Made by a program: the position numbers and the translations under genes
Notes under the pieces: model-generated
The model's input: only the letters and a program-made list of their open reading frames with translations
Told to the model about the DNA's origin: nothing
Databases searched by the model: none
DNA from: Paramyrothecium sp. XJ0827
Taxonomy: Eukaryota; Ascomycota; Sordariomycetes; Hypocreales; Stachybotryaceae
Direction: 5' to 3'
Assembly (NCBI GenBank): GCA_020881915.1
Contig: JAJFPB010000006.1
Span: forward strand, 4,154,001 to 4,218,000
Length of the DNA: 64,000 nt
Shown: in pieces, positions 10,282 through 21,639 of the stretch
Layout of the letters: each line of letters begins with the position of its first letter
How positions within the stretch are numbered: the stretch's first letter is position 1

Positions 10282-12512
10282 ATGATCGCCGCAGACACGG
10301 AGACATTCGACAGCAGAATGCAACCGTCTTCCGCGTCTGCCTCTAGCCGCCATCCTACACGGCAGCGCGCTCCCCAAGCATGCGTCAATTGCTCTAAACG
10401 GAAAACACGGTGCGACGGCGCTCGGCCGCGATGCGGCTGGTGCAGCTCCCAGGACATCGAATGCATTTACCGCGATGTGCAGCATTTGCGGATTGACCAA
10501 AACACCAAGATCCTCCTTGAGCGCATCCAGCTTCTCGAGGACCGCATCTTCACGTCTCCCTTGCTCACGCCCGAGAGAGCCGCCGGCTCATCATCCAATC
10601 AGAGTGTCCAGCCCTCTGATACTTTGAACCCTCCTGACACAAACTTGAGTGGAGCGCCGGCTCAACCGATTCAAAATGATAAAAACTACGAGGTCCACAT
10701 CTCCGAGTCGCACACTGGTAATGCCAACCATGTCTACAATTGGCCGATCGTCCAGCAATTGCTCTCCAATCAACATGGAGCATTAACACCACAAGCTGAC
10801 TACGCTGGGGCGACTGATGTCTTCTTTCAATCTACTCCATTCAAACATGACATTGGCAACCCTCCCGAAACATGGCGACTCTTTTCGGGCTACATTGAGC
10901 GTGGTTGTCCAACGCCGGTCTCGGTTTATCGTCACTTGATCCAAGTATACTTCTCCGAAGTCGATATATTTTATCCCATCTTATCCATAGATATCATAAT
11001 GAGCACACTGGATGAGTTGGTAGCCTCAGAATGCGACCGCGACGAGAATTCTGTTCCTGTCGCTGCGGAACACTACGCGCTGCTTCTTTTGGTTCTTTCT
11101 TTTGCCTCCTTCGTCACGTCTGGCCTATCGTCTGTTTCTCTAGCCCGAACTGACCATACCAAATCTCCGCCTTTCGAGGGCTTTCTTCCTGGTCAGCTAG
11201 ACGAAGATACTTTATGGCACAAGGCGAAACTACTCCTGGGATGGATGTCGTCTGACAATACCTTGGAGGCAGCACAATGTACGTTGGTGGCTAGGTACGT
11301 TGCTCATTATGGTCCGGTTCGCGACCACCATCGTCAGTCCAAGTTCTAAGCTTATTGCAATAAACAGTCTATATTTAGGTGCCAAAGGTCAAATTGCTGC
11401 CTCTTTTGACTATGCACATGCGGCAGCTGTCAAATGCGAAGCTATTGCGTCGAAGTAAGTGAAATATCACCTTCCCAACCTATGGGGCCTCGTTGTTGAA
11501 GGCTGATTTCCAATACTTAGGGCTGCAATATGTAAAATCGCGCGGGAAGAGATCCCTGACCCTTTTTGTCGCCTCTACTGGATGTCTTTCATATACGAAG
11601 GTGATTTCGTTTCGGAGATCTCAGTCAACTTGCCCTCCGGTATCGCAAGACACGAAGACCTAATCCCTTACCCCGTCCTTCAAAACACCCAGGGCCAGGC
11701 GGGAGATAACCTGCAAGCTCCAACAACTAATTGGCTGCCAAATCAACCATCCGTTATTGCCTTTCAGGTAAGCACTAATGTCTCTTTACGACGCGCCCTC
11801 AACAGAGCCATCGGCATTCTCTACGATACGAAAGAACAGTCTAAGATGTCGAACTTAAACCACGCGTCATGGCTTCTCAGGATTACAGGCGACCTGTGGT
11901 CTCATTACTCAGCATTGTATCAGAACCTGCCGGAGTTTCTACTGACCAGCATATACAATCCTGCAAGCATTACGACCTCCCCAGCTACCACCGGTTCCGC
12001 TCAACCCAATGGTTTGGGGAACAACCCGTGGAACGTAACCAGGTTGAAGGGAAGATACTACGCAGGACTATATTTCATTCACCGGCCCTTGATAGACTTT
12101 GTCATCTCGAACTTGCCAACCTTTGAAGACATCCCCACAAAGGATTCTGTCCTAGAGAAATGCCGTCTCTGCTTGGACGGATGTCGTGGCTTTATCCGGA
12201 TTTTTGATGTTGACCCTGCCAACACCATCACTTCCCTTTTTATTTCTGGAATGGTGTAAGTCCATCATCGTATTGTTTTTTTGTCTCTTCATGTTAAATT
12301 CATATAGGCACTTCGCCATGACCATTATTCTTCGAGTTGTCACCATATGCCCAGTCTTTCGAGACATCATCCCAGATGATATTGAAGAGTCCATCATGTT
12401 AGCGAAACGCAACATCCTACGCTTCAGCCTTAGCGTTAAGGAATTTAGCTGGCATCTTGAAGTACTCGCGAGATTAGATGCTGCCGCGGCAGCAACTTCA
12501 TCGCGTGTTTAA
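10282..12512 (+). CDS. Zn2Cys6 transcription factor, 679 aa, four exons
   Basis: Exons 10282-11294, 11368-11454, 11521-12255 and 12308-12512 join in phase to 679 aa. Residues of about 34-61 form a complete zinc cluster, CVNCSKRKTRC plus CGWCSSQDIEC (C-x2-C-x6-C-x6-C-x2-C-x6-C), followed by a short linker and a heptad-like stretch (KILLERIQLLEDRI). The centre and C-terminus match the fungal-specific transcription factor middle region: PVSVYRHLIQVYFSEVDIFYPI, then LYLGAKGQIAAS across the first splice, then DPFCRLYWMSF. All donors are good GTACGT or GTAAGT sites. It lies about 660 bp from the 3' end of the sugar permease and could regulate the nearby permease/DUF1593 pair, but that is only positional inference. 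Confidence 0.9.
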
Positions 12513-13174
12513 ACTGTTGTCGATAGGATGGCAATATTGTTTCGATTCCGTTGACTAGCTTCTGGCTTATTTTTTGGTGATGCTTCAAGGTCGGGCCTGT
12601 CCAGCAAGCTCACTGCCTGCGAATTGTTATATTTAGTGCGCCTTCTACAACCATGCGGAACAATGATTCAATTTGTTCTCTTAACCTCTCTTCATATCCT
12701 TAATTAGAAAAGCCAGACTCAGCTTGAGACAACATATTATTGTTGCAATCAAAAATTGAATAAAGTACATTGCCGTTTGCGAACCTCCAAGTGCGCCTCC
12801 AGAAGCTGAATCGTGGGGCCATTTATTGAATAGACTATTCTGATGAACTGCAATGGATTTGATGAAATAAGTGCTCAAATGTTGTACACGACTCTCGAAA
12901 CCTGCCTGAAAATATCGCTTTGTTAAAAAGCACAGAGATTCGAGTTGGATTAGGAGAAAATGACTTCTCCTGCTACCGATCAAGTTTGTGGTTGCGGACT
13001 CAAGAACATCAGCAATGGCGCTGACCACTACCCTTCACCCACAAAAACAAAACGCTCGGGTATGTATTTCTGTTTTCTAATCTATTATACAATATTTGAT
13101 GATAAAAATCCACGCGCAGAGCAAGGCGGAAGCCTCAAAGCGCCTCATATGACAGATGTACACCTGTGCCAGGG
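12513..13174. other. Convergent intergenic region, possible tiny gene
   Basis: This is the 3' flank of the Zn2Cys6 gene and of the leftward permease. A rightward frame at 12960-13178 starts at ATG with a CGCG-containing N-terminus. It could be 72 aa unspliced, or 52 aa after removal of a 60-nt GTATGT..CAG intron. It overlaps the permease stop codon, so I do not call it a gene. Confidence 0.35.
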
Positions 13175-14974
13175 TTAGTCACTTGGATCTTTGACTGTCT
13201 TCTCCCCAAGAGTTTGGGCCTCGGGTTTGTATTGCTTGAATTTGCGCGCGGGAATGCCTTTGACGAACATCTCGTCAAGCTCCTCGTAGGTACGGCCTGC
13301 CGTCTCGGGTAATTCGAACCAGAGGTAGATGAGACACAGGACGCTTAGGCCACCAAAGATGAAAGCGACCTTCGCACCGAGGTTGGCTTTATCCGGATTG
13401 AAGAGATATGGAAGCACAAAGCTCCAGAAGCAATTGAGTCCGTTGACGACGGCAAGACCAATGCCAACCGTTTTAGCTCGCAGCCTTGACGTCGACACCT
13501 CAGCAAGCACAGTGAAGGCTACAGCCCCGATCGACACATTGTACATCCAGCAATAGAGCATGATAAAAGCTACTGTTGTTTGGATGGCGGCCTGATTGTC
13601 TGTTGCTGTCGCACATCCCCCCATGACCAGCAAAATGACCGTCAAACTGAGGAGGCCATAGAAAGTCAGGTTGCGGCGACCCATGTGATCGACAAGGTAC
13701 CATGACATAACGCTCCCTATCATGGAGACGACCTGCTGAACAATCTGTAGCTTGAAGCTCATCTCAGTGCTGTAGCCAGCGAGCTGCATATAGTACGTCG
13801 CGTAACTGGAGGCAAATGTGATGCCCGAAAACGCCTGCATGCACTTGGGCGCAATGCTAATGAATGTTCGTCGACGGTTTGTGGTGCGGAAGCACTCAAG
13901 GTAGGTGACGCCCTCGGTCTCGGTACGAATCTTTTCGAGCGTCTGGTGGATAACTGACAGTCTCTTTTGGCCATCCCCCCCTTCGTAGCCCAGCTTCCGA
14001 AGGCTACGAAGCGCGGCATCAGGTCTGTTTTTGGAGACAAGCCACCACGGCGACCTATCAATTGTCGACCCCGTATTAGTGATGAAATAAAGAGACGAGA
14101 CTAAAGATAGCCGAGGAAGATTTACTCACTCGGGCATGAAGGCAATAGGCACGGTCACAACGGCAGCAAAACCGTACTGTGCACAGAAGACAGCCCGATA
14201 GGCCCAGCGGTTGCTGAGCGTACCGGTGTAATTAACAATGAGCGCCGACACGAGGGGACCAAGTGTGTATGAGAAGCCGACCAAACATGTGAAGATTCCA
14301 CGGAACGGCAATGGAGCTACCTGTGTCATTCATGTGTTTGTAAGTATTGCTTCAGCTTTCACGGTGATAGGGCCGACGAACCTCTCCAATGTAACTGACA
14401 CACACGGTGGCGATGCACCCGGTCCCGAAGCCGTTGAGGAACTTGCCTCCAAAAAAGACCTCGTTGGTTGTGGCGACAAATTCCATTGTTATGGCGGCGT
14501 AACTGACAACCAAAGCAGCGATCAATACAGGCTTGCGTCCGAATTTGTCTGCCAGGTAGCCACCACCAAGGCAACCAAAAATGGCTCTAGTAGCGGGTCA
14601 ATGTCAGTCAACCGGCTGCATGCGTATGATGGAACGAGGGAAGCGGCAGGGAAGACCCACGAAGCCATTGGGGCGCCACTGAACGCGGACTGCCAATTTG
14701 CGTACAACGTCCATTTTCCATTGTAGAGATGTCCGAAATCCTCACGGAAACGCGGGATGCCAAGAATGTTGCCCGACGCCTGGTTCTCGAAGCTGACTAG
14801 GAGAACATACCAGACGGCGAACAGGGCCCAGAAGCATGCCTTGGGATATCGGCGTGCCGACTCTCGTTTGCCAAGAGTGTGCTCGTCCTGGTTGCCAATC
14901 TGGGCCAGCCTCGTGGCATCTTGCGTGATACCTTCGTGGGTGGCGGAGGGCTGCTGCTGTTTCTCCGAATCCAT
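13175..14974 (-). CDS. MFS sugar permease, alpha-glucoside (MAL) type, 529 aa, four exons
   Basis: Exons, in transcription order, are 14974-14661, 14586-14382, 14320-14130 and 14054-13175; all phases agree (529 aa). The protein has the twelve-helix sugar-porter signatures. These include GGGYLADKFGRKP in loop 2-3, a PESPWWLVSKN block before the central loop, QAFSGITFASSYATYY in helix 7, LVDHMGRRN in loop 8-9 and ELPETAGRTYEELDEMF at the C-terminal end. PESPWW and the overall order resemble fungal maltose/alpha-glucoside:H+ symporters, so plasma-membrane uptake of an oligosaccharide is the likely role. The ATG at 14974 precedes a 45-residue cytosolic tail; an upstream in-frame TTG is not used. 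Divergent from the DUF1593 gene. Confidence 0.92.
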
Positions 14975-16138
14975 CCTGAACGACTGTTTACGACTCAAAA
15001 TTGTGAGGGCAACGAGAGGGGCACAAAGCGGTCTGAAGAGCCTCAGGAAAGAGTAGAGTGCAGGGAATGTAGGGGAGAAGTCCCGTATTCTTATACTAGC
15101 ATTGAACCACGTTCACAGTCGGTGTTGGTCTTGGATTAACCGAGTCAAGAACCACTGCTTCGGAATTCCCCATGGAGTCCCCACCTCTTGAACATGTGGC
15201 ACACATACGGGGAACCTGGGGAAGCCTCGGAGGAAGTGTGCGTGGTTCTGGGAAGGGCGCCTGCGATTACCCATTGGAGAAATGAGTTGGATTTGGGGAC
15301 CACGCTAAGGGCAAGGGGCCCGGTTGGCTTGGACCCATGTACTTTCGTAACCATGATCATGGCTTTTGGTGAAAGACGCCAGTCGAGTGTCCATTCTCGA
15401 GAATCATTGGTTTGCCATGTCTCCAAGCAATACGAATAAAGCTCGACCTTTGTTACGGCGAGTGTTGAATCCTGCTTGGGGTTCCCCCGATAGACGGCAA
15501 ATTATGCTATGCTACAGAAGTCCACTTGGATAAATGAATTCATGCTGCAATACCGCAATACCAAAGTGAATCAGCCAAACAAATTGCCGAGAGACAAGCT
15601 TCACTCAGAGCCATCTGAGCGGCCCGAGTTGACCATTGATGTCATTACCAGGTGACTCTGAACCACGCATTAGGTGCGCTTCGGAGTTAGCCGGATCCTA
15701 CGACACCGAAACCCTGAAACTCTTTCTTTGCTAGACTACTGTAAACGATCCATTGTTTTCTTCCCCTCGGGGCTTCTCTGTTAGCGGCCCCGATGTCTTG
15801 GCGTCGGGGCAAGGAAAGCTCGTTGCCCCGAACACGCTTGGTGGATGACTATCCAAAATAGGCAAGAGTAAGCACTTCCAGCGGACTGGAAATCGCCAAA
15901 GCAAAAAAAGTAAAACCAATGATTTTTGTGCTTTCTTCTTCAACAAGCATCCGGCCAGTCACGTACTAACTATTCTGCATCTTTATCGTTTTCTTTCTTT
16001 CTTTCTATCTTTCTTTCATTCTTTCCTTTGGCATCCAATTACTTGACAACTGAGAATAGCAGTGCAGCCTTGGAGTGGTGAAGGACTTAAACCCTCCTCC
16101 CAAAGACAACGTACTGATTTCGTGGTTAAGCCGTTATC
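14975..16138. promoter_or_regulatory. Shared divergent upstream region, permease / DUF1593 gene
   Basis: A region of 1.16 kb separates two divergent start codons. It contains a CTGGGG hexamer at 15216-15221 that fits the CreA/Mig1 SYGGRG consensus, but a single site has little weight. A pyrimidine tract lies 110-150 bp before the rightward ATG. I see no gene inside. Confidence 0.4.
15988..16027. repeat. CTTT-rich pyrimidine tract
   Basis: Imperfect CTTT repeats run for about 40 bp and end about 110 bp upstream of the ATG at 16139. Such CT tracts are frequent in filamentous-fungal core promoters; it is also a microsatellite. Confidence 0.7.
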
Positions 16139-17665
16139 ATGGGCTCATATGAGAAACCCAGCAGACTACAATCCTATCCTAGAAAACCGAGGGTTTTTAT
16201 CCTATCGGATATATCCAACGAACCCGACGATGCTGAGTCATTAGTCCGCTATCTCACGTATGCCAACCAATTTCGAACGGAAGGATTAGTCCCAACGACA
16301 TCAATATGGCTCCAGGACAAGACGCATCCTCAAGACATGCACAGAATTCTGGACGGATATGCAGCAGCAGTATCGAATCTCAATGCTCACGTGCATCCAA
16401 AGCATCAGTATCCCGCAGCAGAAGAACTCAGGCATTTGATTCGCCCAGGAGCTCCGGTAGGAATCCAGCATTGGCTTCAAATAGGGTGCATCATGGGCCC
16501 AGACTAACCCTAAATTTTTCTCATTTAGGTTTATGGTATGCTTGCAGTCGGTGATAACATTCCGCTCAGCGATGGAGGAGTTCTCTTGAAAGCAAGAATC
16601 GAAGCCTGTCTGGTAGAAAGCGAGCCTCTGTGGATTCTTTGCTGGGGTGGAACAAATGTACTTGCACAAGCTCTGTACCATATTCGCAAAGAGCAAGACA
16701 CAGCTACGGTATCGCTTCTTCTTTCGAAGATCAGAGTCTACGCGGCATCTGACCAAGATGATACATCGGCCTGGATCCGTACACAATTCCCGAGTATCCT
16801 TTATATCTCCTCCATCCATGCATGGAACCAGTACGGCCTCGCTACCTGGGCTGGGATATCAGGAGAAGAACACTATGGGTTTGACCAGGGAGGGCCAGAC
16901 AGGACGAAGGTCAGTAAACAGTGGGTTCAGCAGAACATCCAAGTCGGACCCTTAGGATCCACATACCCAGACCCAGAGTTTGTGTTCGAGGGCGATACTC
17001 CAACTTTTCTTTACCTTATCCAAAACGGCCTTGGCTGGCGCGAGAACCCGAACTTTGGATCTTGGGGTGGGCGATACGCCAAGACTGACCCGAGTGACTA
17101 CGTCAAACACTATGGCGACTCAGCGGATCGAGTACAAGGAGAAGATGGTCGTATGTACAAGTCGAACCAAGCGACGGTCTGGCGGTGGAGAGATGCATTT
17201 CAGGACGATTTTGCCGCACGTATCCAGTGGTCTTTGACTGGTGACTTCTCGAAGGCCAATCATCAGCCGGTTGTCGCCGTGAACGGGGATTTCAATATTG
17301 AGCCCCTGTACATTGAGGCGGTGGCCGGCAGTGTGGTGAGGCTGGACGCATCAGAGTCGTATGATCCAGACAGAGACAGGCTGTCATTCACTTGGTTCCA
17401 GTACGAGGAGCCTAGTATTGGTGTATGGAGCGCGCACAAATTTGCTGCTAAAGTTCACATCAAGAAGGTCAACTCGGATGGGGCCAAAGTTGATGTCATA
17501 ATCCCTTCGGCTGATTTGGCGTGTGTCGAGTTCAAATCACGGAAGCCAGTACAGCGCGGCCAGGTAGCTCATGTTATACTTGAGGTTAAGGATGACGGGA
17601 CACCGCCATTAAGGGCATACCGTCGGGTCCTCATTCAGATTAATCGTAGCGAACATGTAGAGTAG
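16139..17665 (+). CDS. DUF1593 / nucleoside-hydrolase-like protein, 484 aa, two exons
   Basis: Exons 16139-16456 and 16529-17665 give 484 aa; the 72-nt intron joins PGAP to VYGMLAVGD. The N-terminal two thirds match the DUF1593 family, which has an inosine-uridine nucleoside-hydrolase-like fold: RVFILSDISNEPDDAESLVRYL holds the Asp-rich start typical of that fold, followed by PLWILCWGGTNVLAQAL and NPNFGSWGGRY. The C-terminal third (VVAVNGD.., DASESYDPDRDRLSFTW, LEVKDDGTPPLRAYRRV) is the usual Ig-like/cadherin-like tail of these proteins. Bacterial relatives are labelled cellulose-binding; the substrate is not established. No signal peptide is evident. Divergence from a sugar permease suggests use of a glycoside or glycosylated substrate, which is inference. 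Confidence 0.88.
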
Positions 17666-18370
17666 AACTATAACGAGGATTTATGAACCGTATTTTTAAT
17701 ATTTGAATAGTACAGGAGGAGGCGATGTCTCGTAATGTGAACGAGCCAGCGGACGAGTGTACAACCACTTCATTATGCAACTAATCTGAAAATGATGGAA
17801 ATTGTGTACAACATTCGCATGGAGATCATTGTGAATGAGGCGTACGGAAACGCATGACGCGTCTAACTATTGACGCAGAATAGATAGCCTCAGAAAGTCC
17901 ACAGGCTCTATGAGAAGCCTACTGACCATACCATCTTTGGAAGATGAGTAGAAGAGCTCGAACATTTCTCAGTGTGTGTGCTTCAGAAGAGGAGAAGCTG
18001 CATTGAATCTGGCATTTTGCAACACTGCCGTCCCAATGAGCCTCGCTACCTTCAAAACGGTGTAATCCGGAAGAAAACATGTGAGCACCGAGAACGAGTA
18101 GTTAGCCTGCCACCTAAGCACTTCGTCAGCGTGCGGAATCATGTTCTTATCCCGGTGACTTGCCCTTCTTCTCAAGCTTTGAGACAGAGGCTAGTCGATA
18201 AACCGTTGTTGATGCCGCCAACAGTGCCGGTAAGTCTTATGCGTACCAAGAAATAATTGTGTCATCTTGCCTCTTTAGAAGAACTAGAAACGTATTGAGC
18301 TTGGATCTATCTTATAACAGCTTGGAATCTACCAACAAACGAAAACTAACTCCATAAAACACAGACCTTC
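17666..18370. other. Convergent intergenic region
   Basis: About 700 bp lie between the 3' ends of the DUF1593 gene and the FAD monooxygenase gene. A frame of 94 codons at 17972-18256 has no recognisable features. I see nothing else. Confidence 0.5.
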
Positions 18371-20086
18371 TCACAATGGTCGAGAACCCCCCTGCCCCAT
18401 AGCAATAGCAAAAATATAGGCAAAGTATGCTTGCAGACAGCCAACAACCAATTTCAGAGACTGAGGCACCGTAACAATCGAGTTCTTCTGCACATCCAAA
18501 GCTGGCCTCGCCACATTGGCCCGTGCAACAGCAGCTGTCGCCCTCTTTGCATCTTCCACTCCATTTTCCCATTGCATCTTGCCCACTGGCCATTTCTCGT
18601 CTATGGGTAGAAAGTCTAGCACAGGACCCCGGCGGACAATCTCCCCAAGTGCGTCCGGAAGAGCCCGCTGGTTGACGTATGGTGCGATGTACAGTGACGA
18701 CCACTTGATCCATGGAGTGGCCCATGCATGGCCGCAGGAAACAGCGCTAGAGACCTCGAAGATTTCTTTCGCGCGAGGGTATTGCTGTGTCTGGTACTGT
18801 TCAAACACCGTTGAAAGCTGGGAGGTGCTCAGAGACTTGGGAGAGCCCTCCTTTTGCAACTCTGAAAGGGCGTGGCGCAGGCGATTCACCAGAACAAAGA
18901 CTGATTCCATGCCTAGGTTGCCTCCTAGTGCCATATTTGGGGTAACCTGGATCTGAGGGTTAATTACCCCTTCATCAGGGAAATTCATACTCGTTGCCTG
19001 GAAGCTAACCTTGTGCGCCGCATCTCCTACCAGGACATGTCGACCGTAGTGCCACCGGCTCAGGACCCCCTCCTCAATATCTGCGAGCTGTGCTCTGTGA
19101 CGCTTGTTCCACAACTCACCGAAAACCATGTTCTCGTTGACAGGCATATCAGCTACGCTTGCTGCGGCCTTCTCAGCGTCTTCGGCTGTATAGCGAGGGC
19201 GCGTGTACCGTGTCCAGGGTTCTTTGGGTCTCCAAAAGACGAAGAAGAAGGTTCTATCGGGCTGTGTGGCCACCAGAAAACAGCGCTGTCCATCGAAAGA
19301 TGTGGTGCTAAGCTCGTTGCGCTGGTTTGGTATTCCAGGTCCGAATCCGAACAGACAGACCCAGGTAGTCTTAATGGCTGATTTCGATTCAGTCAGCTAG
19401 CTGATCCAATATTTGGGTGTCTTCTGCTTACTTTTCTTCTCTTCAACGGTGATGAGATTCGCGACATTGGCATTCGCTTGGTCCCACATAGCTTCACGGG
19501 CCAAGCTATGGACTCCATCCGCGCCAACAACAGTGTCCCCCTTTTCAGAAGTGCCATCTGTAAAGAAAACCTCAATGCCGTCAGAAGACTCCACGGTCTT
19601 AGTCATTTCTTTGTTGAAAACAACTTTCGATTTGTCCGGAAGAGTGTTATAAAGAACCTCGAGTAGGGCTCTTCGTTCAATAAGTAGAACTTCACAGCCG
19701 TGACTGGACAATATTAGTTAACCGCCAATGGTGGTTCTGCTGGCTTTGAGGATATACTTTTCTCGGAACACACTCCACAAATCAAAATTGAAGATAGCTT
19801 TGCCATCAGGGCCACGGCTAGTAGCACCTTCTGTGAACGGCTTTGATAGCTTGAGTACCTCTTCGGCAATCCCCAGCTGTTTTAGGACTCTCAAAGTGTG
19901 TGGGAAAACGGTGATGCTCGCTCCAACTGGAGGGGCAGCCTCACGCCACTTCTCGAAAACCGTGTAGTCGATGCCTGCCTTGTGGAACGCATGAGCAGCT
20001 ACAAGCCCAGTTACGCCAGAACCTATGATAAGTGCTCTGAAATTCTTGGCAGGCGCTGCGTTTCCGTTGGGGCTGATGTGCGTCAT
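18371..20086 (-). CDS. FAD-dependent monooxygenase, salicylate-hydroxylase / PaxM-like, 535 aa
   Basis: Exons, in transcription order, are 20086-19758, 19703-19432 and 19377-18371 (535 aa, all phases consistent). The N-terminus carries the Rossmann dinucleotide motif IIGSGVTGLVAAHAF with the adenine-binding E (TVFEKW). The middle has the GADG(V)HS block and the C-terminal half has HVLVGDAAHK, the flavin-ribityl GD motif. Near the C-terminus is a hydrophobic helix (LVVGCLQAYFAYIFAIAMG). A membrane-anchored group A flavoprotein of this form is common in terpenoid/meroterpenoid pathways (PaxM-like epoxidases) and also in aromatic degradation. The next gene upstream is a SnoaL-like protein, which fits a biosynthetic context. 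The substrate cannot be named from sequence. Confidence 0.88.
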
Positions 20087-20683
20087 GTTTAATGATCGAT
20101 GGCTTCGGCTATAATGAAATCGTTTATTGGAATCAAAGATGTAGAGGTGCAAGCGTCGTCAATTGTGATGCGAAGTCATTTTAACAAAGCTGAAATAGGT
20201 TGATGAGCACTCCGTACCAGACTGAAGTCGAGTTTGGAGATGACCCGAGTTCCGTCCCCAGGACCCCTTCGGAACCGGAGCTATGGGACGATCTGTTAAT
20301 CGCAAGGACTCGCCGCAGGAACCGGAGTACCCAAATAGTTGCTGTTTTTACTACGTAGCATTGTCTTGAATTCAGGTCACTGTATGATCTGATCGACTAT
20401 CGCCAAGGATGATCTCCATCAACCACATGTTGCCACTTTGGGTTACATCACTAAAGCGGGTGCGACTGGTCCGATATGAAATCACTCCCAAGAGGACAAT
20501 CCTGTTTTATCTGCAAACCGCAGATCACGCGTATCACTGAGGCCGAATCTTACTCATAGTATGTTAGCAAATTTAGTGGATTACAAGCGTACGTTTGGCC
20601 ATGGATGCCGCACTGCGTTCAGGGTTGGGGTAATACGACTCTATTCATCTTGGCATGCATCTCGCCTACTCCGCTCCCTGCCT
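20087..20683. other. Intergenic: FAD monooxygenase promoter side
   Basis: About 600 bp contain the promoter of the leftward FAD monooxygenase and the 3' flank of the SnoaL-like gene. I find no convincing gene. Confidence 0.5.
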
Positions 20684-21145
20684 TCATTCTACGCCCAACC
20701 GCTTCAGCTCAGTGCCCAAAACCTGCTCAAGATAGCCGTGGTCTAGGTATGCCCAGATATGCGTGATGATACCATCTTCTCCAAAACGGATGTGCCAAGA
20801 ATAATGCTGTAGGTAAGGCACACCGCTGTGCGTGACGCTGTCGCATGCATCGAATCTGACAGCCGCAAAGCCACGCTTTTCGTCCATGACAACGCCATCG
20901 ATACCATCGGGGATGATAAACTTCATGCCTGGTGGTCGAATAGCCTTGCCCAACTTGCCAAACCCTCCGGCTATGAAGTCGTCTCTTGAGTGGTAGACTG
21001 CCGCATGAGATGATGTCGGAGGCCCGATTGCGTGAAACTCAAGGTCGGGCGAGACGAATTCTGCGAAAAACCGTCGGTTGCCTTCAGGCGGCGACTCGAA
21101 CAGCTTGAAGATATTGTATGCTTCTTCTCTTGTTGGGTACGGCAT
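20684..21145 (-). CDS. SnoaL-like (NTF2-fold) protein, 153 aa
   Basis: A single exon starts at ATG 21145; the longer frame upstream begins with a non-ATG codon and is not homologous. The sequence begins with a helical segment (REEAYNIFKLFESPPEGNRRFF), then FVSPDLEFHAIGP, a Phe/Gly loop (DDFIAGGFGKLGKAI), and ends in paired beta strands (YSWHIRFGEDGIITHIWAYLD). This is the layout of the SnoaL/NTF2 superfamily. Members include small isomerases and cyclases in fungal polyketide and meroterpenoid pathways, as well as proteins of unknown role. It is transcribed in the same direction as the FAD monooxygenase. An enzymatic role is plausible but not shown. Confidence 0.78.
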   Translation of the reverse strand: MPYPTREEAYNIFKLFESPPEGNRRFFAEFVSPDLEFHAIGPPTSSHAAVYHSRDDFIAGGFGKLGKAIRPPGMKFIIPDGIDGVVMDEKRGFAAVRFDACDSVTHSGVPYLQHYSWHIRFGEDGIITHIWAYLDHGYLEQVLGTELKRLGVE

Positions 21146-21639
21146 GGTGGGGTTTCTTGGAGTAGTTTTTTGGAGTAGGGCTTTGCTTGAAGAAACGTAA
21201 GCGCACTTGAAGTTGGATTGCAACTGAGAGCCGGCAATTGCGTGGATGAGGGGCTCTTGTATAGGACAATCCTGCCTGCAGGGAGTGCATGCTTAACGGT
21301 CCTATTGAATCATGCGGGGCTCACTCCGGTCTGTGCATGTGTTGCGCGGCTCGGCTTCCAAGCAGTGTCCGTTCCCGTCAAAGCCACTTCCTCGGGGCTT
21401 AGACTTAAATCGAATTTCGATCGGCAGAGGAGGAAAGCATCCCTGTAATGAGGACCCAGATTTCTGCAGGGGTCCCCAGAATGCCTGTTAACCTCGTCCA
21501 TCTTCTTGAATACTAAGGAGGACTGGCTTGATTGCTCACAACGCGTCATAAATCTCTTATAGTTCAAAGTGATTGGAAGTGAATGTTTAAATCTATTTTC
21601 TCTGCACTACCACAACTAAACTAGCTATGTTCCAGAAGC
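21146..21639. other. Intergenic: SnoaL-like promoter side
   Basis: About 490 bp hold the upstream region of the SnoaL-like gene and the 3' flank of the esterase. Short frames here are without features. Confidence 0.5.

Noticed and set aside
11770..11830. Possible intron at GTAAGC in the Zn2Cys6 gene at 10282-12512
   Set aside because: The frame reads through with plausible regulator sequence and no compatible acceptor improves it.
12960..13178. Small rightward gene with one optional 60-nt intron
   Set aside because: It overlaps the stop of the permease gene on the other strand, has no recognisable motif, and the optional intron is a multiple of three, so splicing is not required by the frame.
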